Shown in pieces: positions 44,300 through 51,984 of a DNA stretch of 54,920 nucleotides. The notes under the pieces are model-generated. The model saw nothing but the letters and a program-made list of their open reading frames with translations, did no database searches and was not told the DNA's origin. Within the stretch, counting starts at the first letter, position 1. Every line of letters starts with the position of its first letter. The translations under genes and the position numbers were made by a program. The DNA comes from Oscillibacter sp. (lineage in GTDB: Bacteria; Bacillota; Clostridia; Oscillospirales; Oscillospiraceae), in the NCBI GenBank assembly GCA_022795445.1, contig JAAWGR010000015.1, positions 1 to 54,920 on the forward strand, written 5' to 3'.

Positions 44300-44845
44300 A
44301 TGGACGCTTTGGGTATGAATGAGGTGATGAGCATCCCCACCGGGTTCCTGGTGTGCGATACGATGCTGAAAGCGGCTGATGTGGACTTGATTTCCTCCGG
44401 CTGTGTGTGTGCTGGGAAGCATTACACGGTGGTCCGGGGCGATGTGGCGGCAGTACGGGCGGCAGTGGACGCGGGACGGGAAGCCGCAGACGGCGCGTTG
44501 GTGGATTCCCTGGTAATTGCGAATGTGGAAAAAGGCGTAGCCCCGGCCATTATGGGCTGTACGGATACCGACAGCCTGCGGGCAGTGGGCGTCATGGAAA
44601 CCTATTCCCTGTGTGCAGCTATCTACGCTGCCGATGCGGCGGCAAAGGCAGCGGATGTCCGTCTGCTAGAAGTACGTTTGGGCCGTGGGCTGGGCGGTAA
44701 ATCCTTTGTGCTGCTGACTGGGGATGTGGCGGCGGTAAAAGCCGCTGTGGAGGCGGCAGAGGGCCTGGATGAAACCCAGGGTTTGATGGGCAAAAGCGTG
44801 GTCATTCCAGCGCCCCACCCGGATTTGCTGCGGAGTATACAGTGA
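44300..44845 (+). CDS. pduT: BMC trimeric shell protein, PduT-like
   Basis: A 181-residue protein with two BMC domains. The first covers 'SIPTGFLVCDTMLKAADV' to about 90, and the second covers 'AVGVMETYSLCAAIYAADAAAKAADV' to about 165. Cys37 in 'GCVCAGKH' aligns with the cysteine of PduT ('TICPGKF') that holds a 4Fe-4S cluster at the three-fold pore. Together with the PduS-like gene just upstream, it would make an electron conduit through the shell. It starts five bases after that gene. Confidence 0.92.
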   Translation: MDALGMNEVMSIPTGFLVCDTMLKAADVDLISSGCVCAGKHYTVVRGDVAAVRAAVDAGREAADGALVDSLVIANVEKGVAPAIMGCTDTDSLRAVGVMETYSLCAAIYAADAAAKAADVRLLEVRLGRGLGGKSFVLLTGDVAAVKAAVEAAEGLDETQGLMGKSVVIPAPHPDLLRSIQ

Positions 44846-44911
44846 ACCCCTGCATAAAGCAGATTTTTCTCATACAAACCAAATTGAATTGAAAAATTGG
44901 AGGAACCTATT

Positions 44912-45199
44912 ATGAAAGAAGCTCTTGGAATGATCGAGACCCGTGGACTGATCGGCGCTATCGAAGCGGCAGACGCGATGGTGAAAGCGGCAAATGTTTC
45001 CCTGATCGGCAAGGTGCAGATTGGCAGCGGACTGGTGACCGTCATGGTGCGCGGTGATGTTGGCGCGGTCAAGGCGGCTGTAGACGCAGGTGCGGCAGCG
45101 GCGAAACGTGTGGGCGAACTGTTCGGTGCGCACGTCATTCCCCGCCCCCATTCGGATGTCGAATTCATTTTGCCGTCCCTGGATAAGGGCGAGGCATGA
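44912..45199 (+). CDS. BMC hexameric shell protein, PduA/EutM type
   Basis: A 95-residue single BMC-domain protein. It contains '[26 protein letters not shown]' and '[15 protein letters not shown]', which form the hexamer tile. The pore loop '[11 protein letters not shown]' carries GSG as in PduA-type tiles. It is the only BMC-H in the window, so it must make up most of the facets. The ATG at 44912 follows GGAGG. Its stop overlaps the next BMC-P gene by four bases. Confidence 0.95.
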   Translation: MKEALGMIETRGLIGAIEAADAMVKAANVSLIGKVQIGSGLVTVMVRGDVGAVKAAVDAGAAAAKRVGELFGAHVIPRPHSDVEFILPSLDKGEA

Positions 45200-45477
45200 T
45201 TACCGGGCGGATTACTGGTACGGTGGTTGCTACAGTGAAGGACCCTTCTATGGAGGGCGTTCCCCTGCTGACCGTGAAGCTTATGGAAAAGGGGCGGGAA
45301 ACCGAAACTGTAGTAGCCGCAGACCACACCCGCCAGGCAGGATATGGAGACTTTGTGTTCCTGATCCCGAAAAAAGAGGCGTCCCGGATTTTCCGGGACT
45401 GCCAAGGACCATATGACATGGCGGTTGTGGGGTTCATCGACACTTATAACACAGAGCAGGTGAACGAATGCGGATAG
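45196..45477 (+). CDS. BMC pentameric vertex protein, EutN/CcmL family (second)
   Basis: A 93-residue BMC-P protein beginning '[27 protein letters not shown]'. The middle '[24 protein letters not shown]' fits the family but lacks the usual GAG-x-G-D-x-V version seen in the first and third copies. It overlaps both the BMC-H gene and the third BMC-P gene, so all three are made together. Confidence 0.9.
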   Translation: MITGRITGTVVATVKDPSMEGVPLLTVKLMEKGRETETVVAADHTRQAGYGDFVFLIPKKEASRIFRDCQGPYDMAVVGFIDTYNTEQVNECG

Positions 45478-45770
45478 CCAAAGTAGTCGGGAATGTGGTT
45501 TCCACAGTCAAAGACAGCGCGCTTGCGCCTTATAAACTGCTGATTGTGGAGTATTTGAACCCCTTGACCATGGAACCCGAGGGGGAACAGGAAATTGCCA
45601 CAGATTGCGTTTGCGCTGGAGCAGGCGACATCGTACTTGTGGACACGGACGGCGGCGCGGGCAATATGATCCATGAGGACTGGAACGTCATGACGGACCG
45701 GATTTGCTGCGCCATTATCGAAAGCGTCAGCTGTTATGGGAAGAAAACCGTCACGCGGCATGGCGCTTGA
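45468..45770 (+). CDS. BMC pentameric vertex protein, EutN/CcmL family (third)
   Basis: A 100-residue BMC-P protein with '[28 protein letters not shown]' and 'CVCAGAGDIVLVDTDGGAGNMI'. It is closest in layout to the first copy. Three distinct vertex proteins with only one hexamer gene may allow different vertex permeabilities or cargo contacts. Confidence 0.93.
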   Translation: MRIAKVVGNVVSTVKDSALAPYKLLIVEYLNPLTMEPEGEQEIATDCVCAGAGDIVLVDTDGGAGNMIHEDWNVMTDRICCAIIESVSCYGKKTVTRHGA

Positions 45771-45815
45771 TCAATCAAAGCGGAATGCCCTCGGAAAAAC
45801 AAGGAGGTACTGCAT

Positions 45816-46259
45816 ATGCTGAAAGGAATCCCGCCGTGCATCTCGCCGGAACTGCTGAAAATTCTGCATGAGATGGGACATGGCGACACCATTGTTATTG
45901 GCGACGCCAACTTCCCCGGAGCGTCGGTGGCGGCGGCAAAAAATCACGTCAACATCCGCTGCGACGGACACCGGGCCACAGAAATCCTGGACGCGGTTTT
46001 GCAGCTGATGCCGCTGGATACTTTTGTAGACCAACCAGTTATCATCATGGATAAAATGGAGATGCACAAGGACTTGGAATGCCCCGTCTGGGACGAATTC
46101 ACCGACATCGTAGCCAAATACGACGAACGCGGTGGAGCTGCTGTTTCTTACATGGGGCGATTCCCCTTCTATGAGGCAGCTAAAAATGCTTACGCAGTGA
46201 TCTCTACCACGGAAACGGCTTTCTATGCCTGCATCATCCTCCAGAAAGGCTGTTTATGA
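45816..46259 (+). CDS. RbsD/FucU-family sugar mutarotase
   Basis: A 147-residue protein of the RbsD/FucU family, which interconverts anomers of ribose or fucose. The family N-terminus 'ISPELLKILHEMGHGDTIVIGDANFPG' includes the conserved His22 and Asp30. It resembles FucU more than RbsD by length. In this locus it would supply the anomer used by the kinase. It overlaps the second aldolase gene by four bases and is part of the BMC operon. Confidence 0.9.
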   Translation: MLKGIPPCISPELLKILHEMGHGDTIVIGDANFPGASVAAAKNHVNIRCDGHRATEILDAVLQLMPLDTFVDQPVIIMDKMEMHKDLECPVWDEFTDIVAKYDERGGAAVSYMGRFPFYEAAKNAYAVISTTETAFYACIILQKGCL

Positions 46260-46906
46260 TGGAAAACTGGAAACGGAGCGTCATTGACGCGGGAATTCGC
46301 ATGCTTGACGAGGGTATCACCGTTGGCACCTGGGGAAATGTTACTTTGCGGGACCCAGAAACCAATTACGTTTATCTCAGCCCCAGTGGGATGCCTTACC
46401 GGACATTGACGGAAAACGACATTGTTGTTGTGCGTTTGGACGGAAGCCGGGTAGAGGGCGAACGGAAGCCCACCATTGAGACCGAAATGCACCTTGCAAT
46501 TTACCGGGCACGGCCGGCATGCAATGCCGTCATCCATACCCATCCGATTTATTCCACAGCATTCTCAGCCATGGGCGAGGAGATTCCTCTGCTGCTGGAT
46601 GAGGCGGCGCAAGTGCTGGGCGATACCGTGCGGACGGCAGATTATGCCCTGCCGGGCTCCATGGAATTGGCCGAGAACTGTGTGAAGGCTTTGGGCGAGA
46701 AATCCATGGCTTGCCTGCTGAAATCCCATGGAGCTGTGTGCTTGGGTGAAAATCTGGAGCAAGCCTTTGGCAACTCCACCGTTTTGGAGGCGACTGCCCA
46801 GGTTTACAGCATCATCCGTGCCATGGGCGGGACATTTGAGCCGATTTCACCGGAAAATATTGCTGCGATGCAGGATTTCGTCAAATATCGCTATGGGCAG
46901 CGGTAA
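46256..46906 (+). CDS. Class II aldolase, fuculose-phosphate aldolase type (second copy)
   Basis: A 216-residue zinc aldolase without a targeting tail. Glu75 is in KPTIETEMH, and zinc ligands are His94, His96 (IHTHP) and His158 (SHGAV). It is compact like bacterial FucA. It lacks the Cys-rich tail of the aldolase at 39530, so it may act in the cytoplasm or on a different sugar phosphate. It is the last gene of the BMC operon. An ATG three bases later is an alternative start. Confidence 0.9.
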   Translation: MMENWKRSVIDAGIRMLDEGITVGTWGNVTLRDPETNYVYLSPSGMPYRTLTENDIVVVRLDGSRVEGERKPTIETEMHLAIYRARPACNAVIHTHPIYSTAFSAMGEEIPLLLDEAAQVLGDTVRTADYALPGSMELAENCVKALGEKSMACLLKSHGAVCLGENLEQAFGNSTVLEATAQVYSIIRAMGGTFEPISPENIAAMQDFVKYRYGQR

Positions 46907-46990
46907 AAACAGCCGATCTCAAACGCCTGCTCCGTGCAAGAACAGCAATAGGTAGGGCTAGTAAGAGCGTGGAAAAGAGCAATCTCTGAG

Positions 46991-47023
46991 TATTGGGACA
47001 CTTCTTTATGAAGTGTCCCAATA
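46991..47023 (+). terminator. Hairpin after the BMC operon
   Basis: TATTGGGACACTTC (46991-47004) pairs perfectly with GAAGTGTCCCAATA (47010-47023) around TTTAT. There is no clean T-run, but it is the only strong stem after the last BMC gene. The rest of 46907-47210 shows no gene. Confidence 0.6.
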
Positions 47024-47210
47024 ACATTATAAATCATTTTCAATCTTCGTTGATAGAAGCTGATACTAGCAGTAAGTAATGCACCAGTATGTATGATTCC
47101 ATGTTAAGATCAGCTACAGCTTCATCGGATACATTCCGCTTTCATCGCACATGACAGCAACCGAAATGTCGATCCCTTCGGATTGTGGGCTATACTATTT
47201 CGAATCAAGT

Positions 47211-47239
47211 TTGACGCAAAATTGGTTCTATGCTATGAT
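47211..47239 (+). promoter_or_regulatory. Promoter of the sigma-54 activator gene
   Basis: TTGACG (47211-47216) and TATGAT (47234-47239) are spaced by 17 bases and lie about 48 bases before the coding start. Confidence 0.75.
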
Positions 47240-47286
47240 ATCCGTAGCAAAGGTACAAGGTCTATGAGCGATACAGATAGGGAGTT

Positions 47287-48702
47287 ATGAAATTGAAAGC
47301 GAAATCTTTGCATAATTTGACCGAGGAAGAACTGGAACTGGTATTAAACAACTGCTTTGCAAATATCTTTGCGACGGACGGAGTGGGAAACATCGTCTTT
47401 GCCAACCGGGACGCGGTAGAATCTCTGTGCGTCAGTGAGGAATACTTGCTGAAACACACAGTCTACGACCTGCTGGAGGAGGGCATCACAGACTATTCCA
47501 GCACAGCCAATACCATTCGCACACATACTAAAACCGTAGCCAGCTATACCAATCGGGCAGGCGCAGAGATCATGGTGGTCACTACCCCGGTCTTTGACGC
47601 CAAGGGCAATCTGATCCTCTGCGTCACTTACAGCAGAAAGAAGACCGATATGGATGTATTTATTGAACAGGTCAAGGAGGAACGGATTCGAACAAACCGG
47701 TATCGAGATGCGGTGAGCTATCTGGATGAGAATAAAAAATTCACCAATATCATCATCTATAAAAGCAAGTTGATGGAATCGCTGTGTCAAACTGCGCAGA
47801 TCATTGCGCCAACGGACAGCACCGTCATGCTCTACGGAGAGTCCGGCGTGGGAAAGGAGGTCTTTGCCAACTATATCCACCTGAACAGCAAACGGAAGGA
47901 TGAAATATTCATTCCTGTGAACTGCGCGGCTATTCCAGCCAATCTGATCGAATCGGAATTCTTTGGCTATGAGAAAGGCGCCTTTACCGGCGCTGACAGC
48001 AAAGGCAAATCGGGGCTGTTTGAGGTAGCCAATAACGGCACCATTTTTTTGGATGAGATTGGGGAGCTTCCCCTGGAGATGCAATCTAAACTGCTGCGAA
48101 TCCTGGAAAACGGTGAATTCTTCCGGATCGGCAGCAGCAAAATCCTCAAGACGAATGTCCGCATTATTGGCGCAACTAATCGGGATTTGAAAGGCATGAT
48201 AAAGGACCGGACTTTTCGGGAAGATCTGTATTACCGCCTGAATGTGCTGCCGATCGACATCCCGGCTCTGCGCAACAGGAAAGAGGATGTGGCAGAGTTG
48301 GCGAAGTATTACCTGACCAAGGCGAACAAGAAGTATGGAAAGCGAATGCCCTTGAATGAAGAACATCTGAAAATCCTGATGGATTACTCTTGGCCGGGCA
48401 ATGTGCGGGAACTGCGAAATATTGTGGAACGGTATGTGGTCACAGGGAACTCTTTTGTAATTGAGAGCTTGGCCTATAGCGGCAATGAAAACGGCGGAAT
48501 GATCCAGCAACCCGATCTTCAGATGGAAAGTCTGGTCATCGTTCCGCTGAAGGAAAAAATGCGCAGCTTGGAGCGGCAGTATATCCATTATACGTTAAGT
48601 TCCAATGACGGGGATGTTCAGAAAACAGCAGCACAGTTGGGGGTTCACAAGTCGTTGATCTACCGCAAACTGCGTGAGGAAAATCAGGAAAAAAGCAGCT
48701 GA
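47287..48702 (+). CDS. PAS-domain sigma-54-dependent transcriptional activator
   Basis: A 471-residue enhancer-binding protein. Residues 10-125 form a PAS domain ('FANIFATDGVGNIVFANRDAV'). The AAA+ domain has Walker A GESGVGKE near 184-191, the sigma-54 contact loop GAFTGA near 232-237, 'GTIFLDEIGELP' as Walker B and WPGNVREL near 374. A Fis-type HTH at the C-terminus reads 'DVQKTAAQLGVHKSLIYRKLRE'. It should sense a small molecule through PAS and switch on the operon that follows, whose promoter is of the -24/-12 type. Confidence 0.95.
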   Translation: MKLKAKSLHNLTEEELELVLNNCFANIFATDGVGNIVFANRDAVESLCVSEEYLLKHTVYDLLEEGITDYSSTANTIRTHTKTVASYTNRAGAEIMVVTTPVFDAKGNLILCVTYSRKKTDMDVFIEQVKEERIRTNRYRDAVSYLDENKKFTNIIIYKSKLMESLCQTAQIIAPTDSTVMLYGESGVGKEVFANYIHLNSKRKDEIFIPVNCAAIPANLIESEFFGYEKGAFTGADSKGKSGLFEVANNGTIFLDEIGELPLEMQSKLLRILENGEFFRIGSSKILKTNVRIIGATNRDLKGMIKDRTFREDLYYRLNVLPIDIPALRNRKEDVAELAKYYLTKANKKYGKRMPLNEEHLKILMDYSWPGNVRELRNIVERYVVTGNSFVIESLAYSGNENGGMIQQPDLQMESLVIVPLKEKMRSLERQYIHYTLSSNDGDVQKTAAQLGVHKSLIYRKLREENQEKSS

Positions 48703-48723
48703 AATTTGGAATCATGGATTGTG

Positions 48724-48771
48724 TTTCCGAGTTCTAAAAATGAAACTTATCTCATTTTTAGAACTCGGAAA
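48724..48771. promoter_or_regulatory. Large AT-rich palindrome, candidate activator site or terminator
   Basis: Two perfectly complementary 20-base arms (48724-48743 and 48752-48771) flank an 8-base loop. Each arm contains the word TTCTAAAAATGA or its complement. It lies about 90-135 bases upstream of the sigma-54 promoter, the normal distance for an enhancer site. It also follows the activator stop by 21 bases and is followed by T-rich sequence, so it may double as a terminator. Confidence 0.7.
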
Positions 48772-48859
48772 TTTTATTTTTGAAAAAAATTACAGCTAAT
48801 TGCAAAAAATTTTTGAGAATAAAGGGTGAAAAATGGGCAAATTATCAAAGTTGGGAGAT

Positions 48860-48875
48860 TGGCATATAATTTGCT
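48860..48875 (+). promoter_or_regulatory. Sigma-54 (-24/-12) promoter
   Basis: TGGCAT at 48860-48865, five bases, then TTGCT at 48871-48875 gives GG and GC ten bases apart. This matches the sigma-54 consensus TGGCAC-N5-TTGCW with one change. It lies 57 bases before the TRAP receptor gene and downstream of the sigma-54 activator gene. Confidence 0.85.
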
Positions 48876-48932
48876 TATAATAATTGACATGTCCCGCTCA
48901 ATAACCAAAATCAGAAAAGGAAGGAAACGAAC

Positions 48933-50054
48933 ATGAAAAAAAGAACGTCTCACGTAGCGCTGCTGCTCGCAGTACTGACCATCCTATCCTGCATGCTGAC
49001 TGGCTGCGGCGGCTCGCCCGGCCAGGGCTCCGGCTCGCCGGATGACGACTCATCCAACGCGGACTCGTCCAGCACGACCGGCGAGGTCATCACCATAAAG
49101 CTGGCCGGAACAGTAAGTGAAGATCACCCCATTACCATGGCCGAGCGCAAGTTTGCCGAGCTGCTGGAAGAGAAGTCCGGCGGCGCCATGAAGGTAGAGG
49201 TTTATCCCAACGGCCAGCTTGGCTCCAACCGCGAGATTTATGAGTCCATGCAGAACGGCTCAATCCAGATGGCGGAGGCTGGCGCTGTAATTCTGGCGAA
49301 CTTCACAGAGAAGTTCAAGTTTGCCCAGCTGCCGTTCCTGTTTGACAGCCCTGAATCCTTCCAGGCCTTCTTCAACGGCGAGGTCGGCCAGCAGATGGTG
49401 GCGGATATCGAGGAAGAGACCGGCTTCCGTATCCTGAGCTGCTTTGAAAACGGAATGCAGGCACTAACCAACAGCAAGCATGCCGTCAAGACGCCCGCCG
49501 ACCTGAGCGGCCTGAAGATTCGCACGCAGGAGAATGATATTCTGCTCCAGATATATTCTGAAATGGGCGCCGCTCCCATGCCTATGGCTTTCACCGAGCT
49601 CTTCACTGGTATGCAGCAGGGCACTGTGGATGGACAGGTGAATCCCATCCTGATTGCCTACACGGGTAAATATGATGAGGTTCAGGATTATTGTACAGAT
49701 ATCAACGCGGTCTATGATGTGGCCGCTGTATCGGTCAACAGTGATTTCTATAACAACCTGACCGATGAACAGCGCGGCTGGCTGGATGAGGCCGTCAAGG
49801 AGGCAACCGAGTACAACCTGCAATTGTCTGTGGACGCTGCTACTGAGGCCGCGGAGAATCTGAATGTAGAAATGACTTGGCTGACAACAGAAGAACGGGC
49901 AGCTTTCGCTGAGGCTGCTTCCGGCGTGTTTGATTGGTTCACGGCCAACGTCAACGAGCCCAAGCTGGATGAGTATATTGCCGAGATTGATCGGGTTAAC
50001 CAGCTGTATGCTGATGGTAAGCTAGAGCCTGTTACCGGAAACGTGATTGGCTAA
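48933..50054 (+). CDS. dctP: TRAP transporter substrate-binding lipoprotein (DctP type, second system)
   Basis: A 373-residue receptor with a lipoprotein signal ending in LTGC at Cys25 and a Ser/Asp/Gly-rich linker to about residue 50. Family features include 'MKVEVYPNGQLGSNREIYESMQNG', the Arg-containing 'DLSGLKIRTQENDILLQIYSEMGA' and 'ELFTGMQQGTVDGQVNP'. Its closest resemblance by eye is to DctP/YiaO-type receptors of organic acids. It heads the sigma-54 operon with a dehydrogenase and a keto-acid cleavage enzyme, suggesting a 3-hydroxy acid ligand. Confidence 0.92.
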   Translation: MKKRTSHVALLLAVLTILSCMLTGCGGSPGQGSGSPDDDSSNADSSSTTGEVITIKLAGTVSEDHPITMAERKFAELLEEKSGGAMKVEVYPNGQLGSNREIYESMQNGSIQMAEAGAVILANFTEKFKFAQLPFLFDSPESFQAFFNGEVGQQMVADIEEETGFRILSCFENGMQALTNSKHAVKTPADLSGLKIRTQENDILLQIYSEMGAAPMPMAFTELFTGMQQGTVDGQVNPILIAYTGKYDEVQDYCTDINAVYDVAAVSVNSDFYNNLTDEQRGWLDEAVKEATEYNLQLSVDAATEAAENLNVEMTWLTTEERAAFAEAASGVFDWFTANVNEPKLDEYIAEIDRVNQLYADGKLEPVTGNVIG

Positions 50055-50068
50055 GCCAAAACCTGTTA

Positions 50069-50146
50069 ACCGCGCCTCACTTTCCTGACAGTTCTGGGAC
50101 CCAGCTTGGAAGGTCAAAACCTCTCTAAGTTGGGGTGAGGCGCGGT
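50069..50146 (+). repeat. Long-range inverted repeat between second dctP and dctQ
   Basis: ACCGCGCCTCAC (50069-50080) is the exact complement of GTGAGGCGCGGT (50135-50146) with a 54-base loop. As with the other two binding-protein genes in this window, a GC-rich stem separates receptor and membrane genes, probably to stabilize the receptor message. Confidence 0.7.
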
Positions 50147-50170
50147 ATTCATGCGATAGGAAGGTGACTT

Positions 50171-50674
50171 ATGCTAGATAAAATCCTGGATGGGATCGAG
50201 AGATACTTGACGGCCATCCTCTTCGCTGTAATGTGTGTGGTGCTGCTCTTGCAAATTGTGTTCCGTGTAGCGAAAAACCCACTTTCCTGGAGCGAGGAAA
50301 TCGCCCGATATCTGTTTGTCTGGATCATCTACCTGGCAGCCAGCCGTGCCATGGCGACAGAAAAGCATCTGACGGTGGACATTCTGCCCCTGCTGCTGAA
50401 GGGCAGAGCCAAAGTAGTCCTGCACATCGTCTCCACCCTGCTTACCCTTGCGTTTTTTGTGGGTCTGCTCTATGCCGGCAGTCTGGTTCTCCCCAACCTG
50501 CTGGTCAAAACGCAGTTTTCTCCCGCCACGCATATTAATATGTTCTTTGTATACCTGGCGCCTACAGTAGGCGCGGTACTGATGACCATCCGAACCTTGC
50601 AGATCCTGGTTCGAGATATTAAAAAAATGACGTCCAGCGGCCATGATACACGCGGAAAGGAGGAGGCGGTATGA
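50171..50674 (+). CDS. dctQ: TRAP transporter small membrane subunit (DctQ type, second system)
   Basis: A 167-residue protein with four helices. The family stretch 'NPLSWSEEIARYLFVWIIYLAASRAMATEKHLTVD' is at about residues 36-70. It begins 24 bases after the long hairpin and overlaps dctM by four bases. Confidence 0.9.
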   Translation: MLDKILDGIERYLTAILFAVMCVVLLLQIVFRVAKNPLSWSEEIARYLFVWIIYLAASRAMATEKHLTVDILPLLLKGRAKVVLHIVSTLLTLAFFVGLLYAGSLVLPNLLVKTQFSPATHINMFFVYLAPTVGAVLMTIRTLQILVRDIKKMTSSGHDTRGKEEAV

Positions 50675-51963
50675 GTGGAACGGCAATCCTGTTTATCAGC
50701 TTTTTTATCCTGCTGTTTCTAAATGTCCCTATTTTTGCCTCTATCGGTCTGTCCGTCATGGCATATATCTTTGCATCGGGAGGAATCACCTGGAACATGG
50801 TGGGTACCACCATGTTTACCGCCTGCGACTCTTTTCCTTTGATGGCTATTCCGCTGTTCATCCTGGCAGGAGCTCTTATGGAGAGCGGCGGACTGTCCAA
50901 GCGCCTTGTCGGTTTTGCCGATTCCCTGGTGGGCCATCTGCCCGGCGGCCTGGCCATCGTAACCGTGCTGTCGTGCATGTTCTTTGGCGCCATCTCTGGC
51001 TCTGCCGCTGCCACGGTGGCCACGATTGGCGTTATCATGGTGCCTTCCATGATTGAGCGGGGCTACGGCAAGGGCTTTTCCTATGCGCTGATTGCTTCCG
51101 CCGGATGTCTGGGTGTAATCATCCCTCCCAGCATCACGATGGTGACCTACGGCGTGGCGACGAACGCATCCATTCCCACGTTGTTTATGGGCGGCTTCGG
51201 CCCTGGCATCATTGTAGGCGGCTGCCTGATCGTCTACTCTGTGGCCTACTCCATCCAGCACGGTTATAAGGGAAACGGCCAAAAGCCCTCTCTCAGACAC
51301 ATCGCCCAGGAGTTCGTCCATGCCATCGGTGCGCTGATGGTGCCCATCATCATTCTGGGCGGAATTTATGGTGGTTTCTTTACCCCGACGGAAGCCGCTG
51401 TGATTGCGGTCTTTTATGGCCTGATCGTGGGCCTGTTCTTCTACCGCGAGCTGACCATTCAAAAGACCATTGATGCGCTGGTCTCCTCCGCCATTACCAC
51501 GAGTACAATCATGCTGATCGTGGGAGCCGCCACAGTGCTGGCCCGGGTACTCACTCTGGAACAGGTTCCTCTTGCTATCTCCAATTTTATCACTGGCATG
51601 ACGGACAACAAATACGTTGTTCTGCTGATCATCAATCTCGTTTTGCTGGTTGTCGGCTGCGTGATGGACAGTACGCCTGCCATTCTGATTCTGGCGCCGA
51701 TCCTGTATCCGATTGCCGCCTCCTATGGCGTGGATATCATCCATTTTGGCCTGATTATGACTTTGAACGTCTGTATTGGATTCATGACGCCGCCTGTGGG
51801 CTTGAACCTATTTGTGGCCTGTTCCATTGGTGACATCAAATTCAGCACATTGGTAAAGAATATCTGGCCGTTCCTGATTGCTATGTTGGTGGCGCTGGTA
51901 TTGACCACTTATGTGGAGCCTATCGCCATGTTTATTCCCCGGCTCTTTGGATACGGAAGCTAA
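50671..51963 (+). CDS. dctM: TRAP transporter large permease (DctM type, second system)
   Basis: A 430-residue permease of about 12 helices. 'FPLMAIPLFILAGALMESGG' near 52-71, 'GAISGSAAATVATIGVIMVPSM' near 110-131 and 'NVCIGFMTPPVGLNLFVA' near the end are DctM signatures. It overlaps dctQ and is followed at 21 bases by the dehydrogenase gene. Confidence 0.93.
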   Translation: MSGTAILFISFFILLFLNVPIFASIGLSVMAYIFASGGITWNMVGTTMFTACDSFPLMAIPLFILAGALMESGGLSKRLVGFADSLVGHLPGGLAIVTVLSCMFFGAISGSAAATVATIGVIMVPSMIERGYGKGFSYALIASAGCLGVIIPPSITMVTYGVATNASIPTLFMGGFGPGIIVGGCLIVYSVAYSIQHGYKGNGQKPSLRHIAQEFVHAIGALMVPIIILGGIYGGFFTPTEAAVIAVFYGLIVGLFFYRELTIQKTIDALVSSAITTSTIMLIVGAATVLARVLTLEQVPLAISNFITGMTDNKYVVLLIINLVLLVVGCVMDSTPAILILAPILYPIAASYGVDIIHFGLIMTLNVCIGFMTPPVGLNLFVACSIGDIKFSTLVKNIWPFLIAMLVALVLTTYVEPIAMFIPRLFGYGS

Positions 51964-51984
51964 GTCTCTTTAGGAGGAAGTACA

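Noticed and set aside
36436..46906. Carbon fixation reading of the RuBisCO-like gene plus transketolase plus shell (carboxysome-like)
   Set aside because: The large-chain-like protein lacks the KPK and KDDE residues needed for carboxylation. There is no small subunit, carbonic anhydrase or phosphoribulokinase, and the shell and enzymes are of the catabolic Pdu/Eut type.
50719..51744. Minus-strand open frame of 341 codons inside the second dctM
   Set aside because: It lies fully opposite a clear DctM gene and is dominated by His, Gln, Asp and Gly from the complementary codons of a membrane protein.
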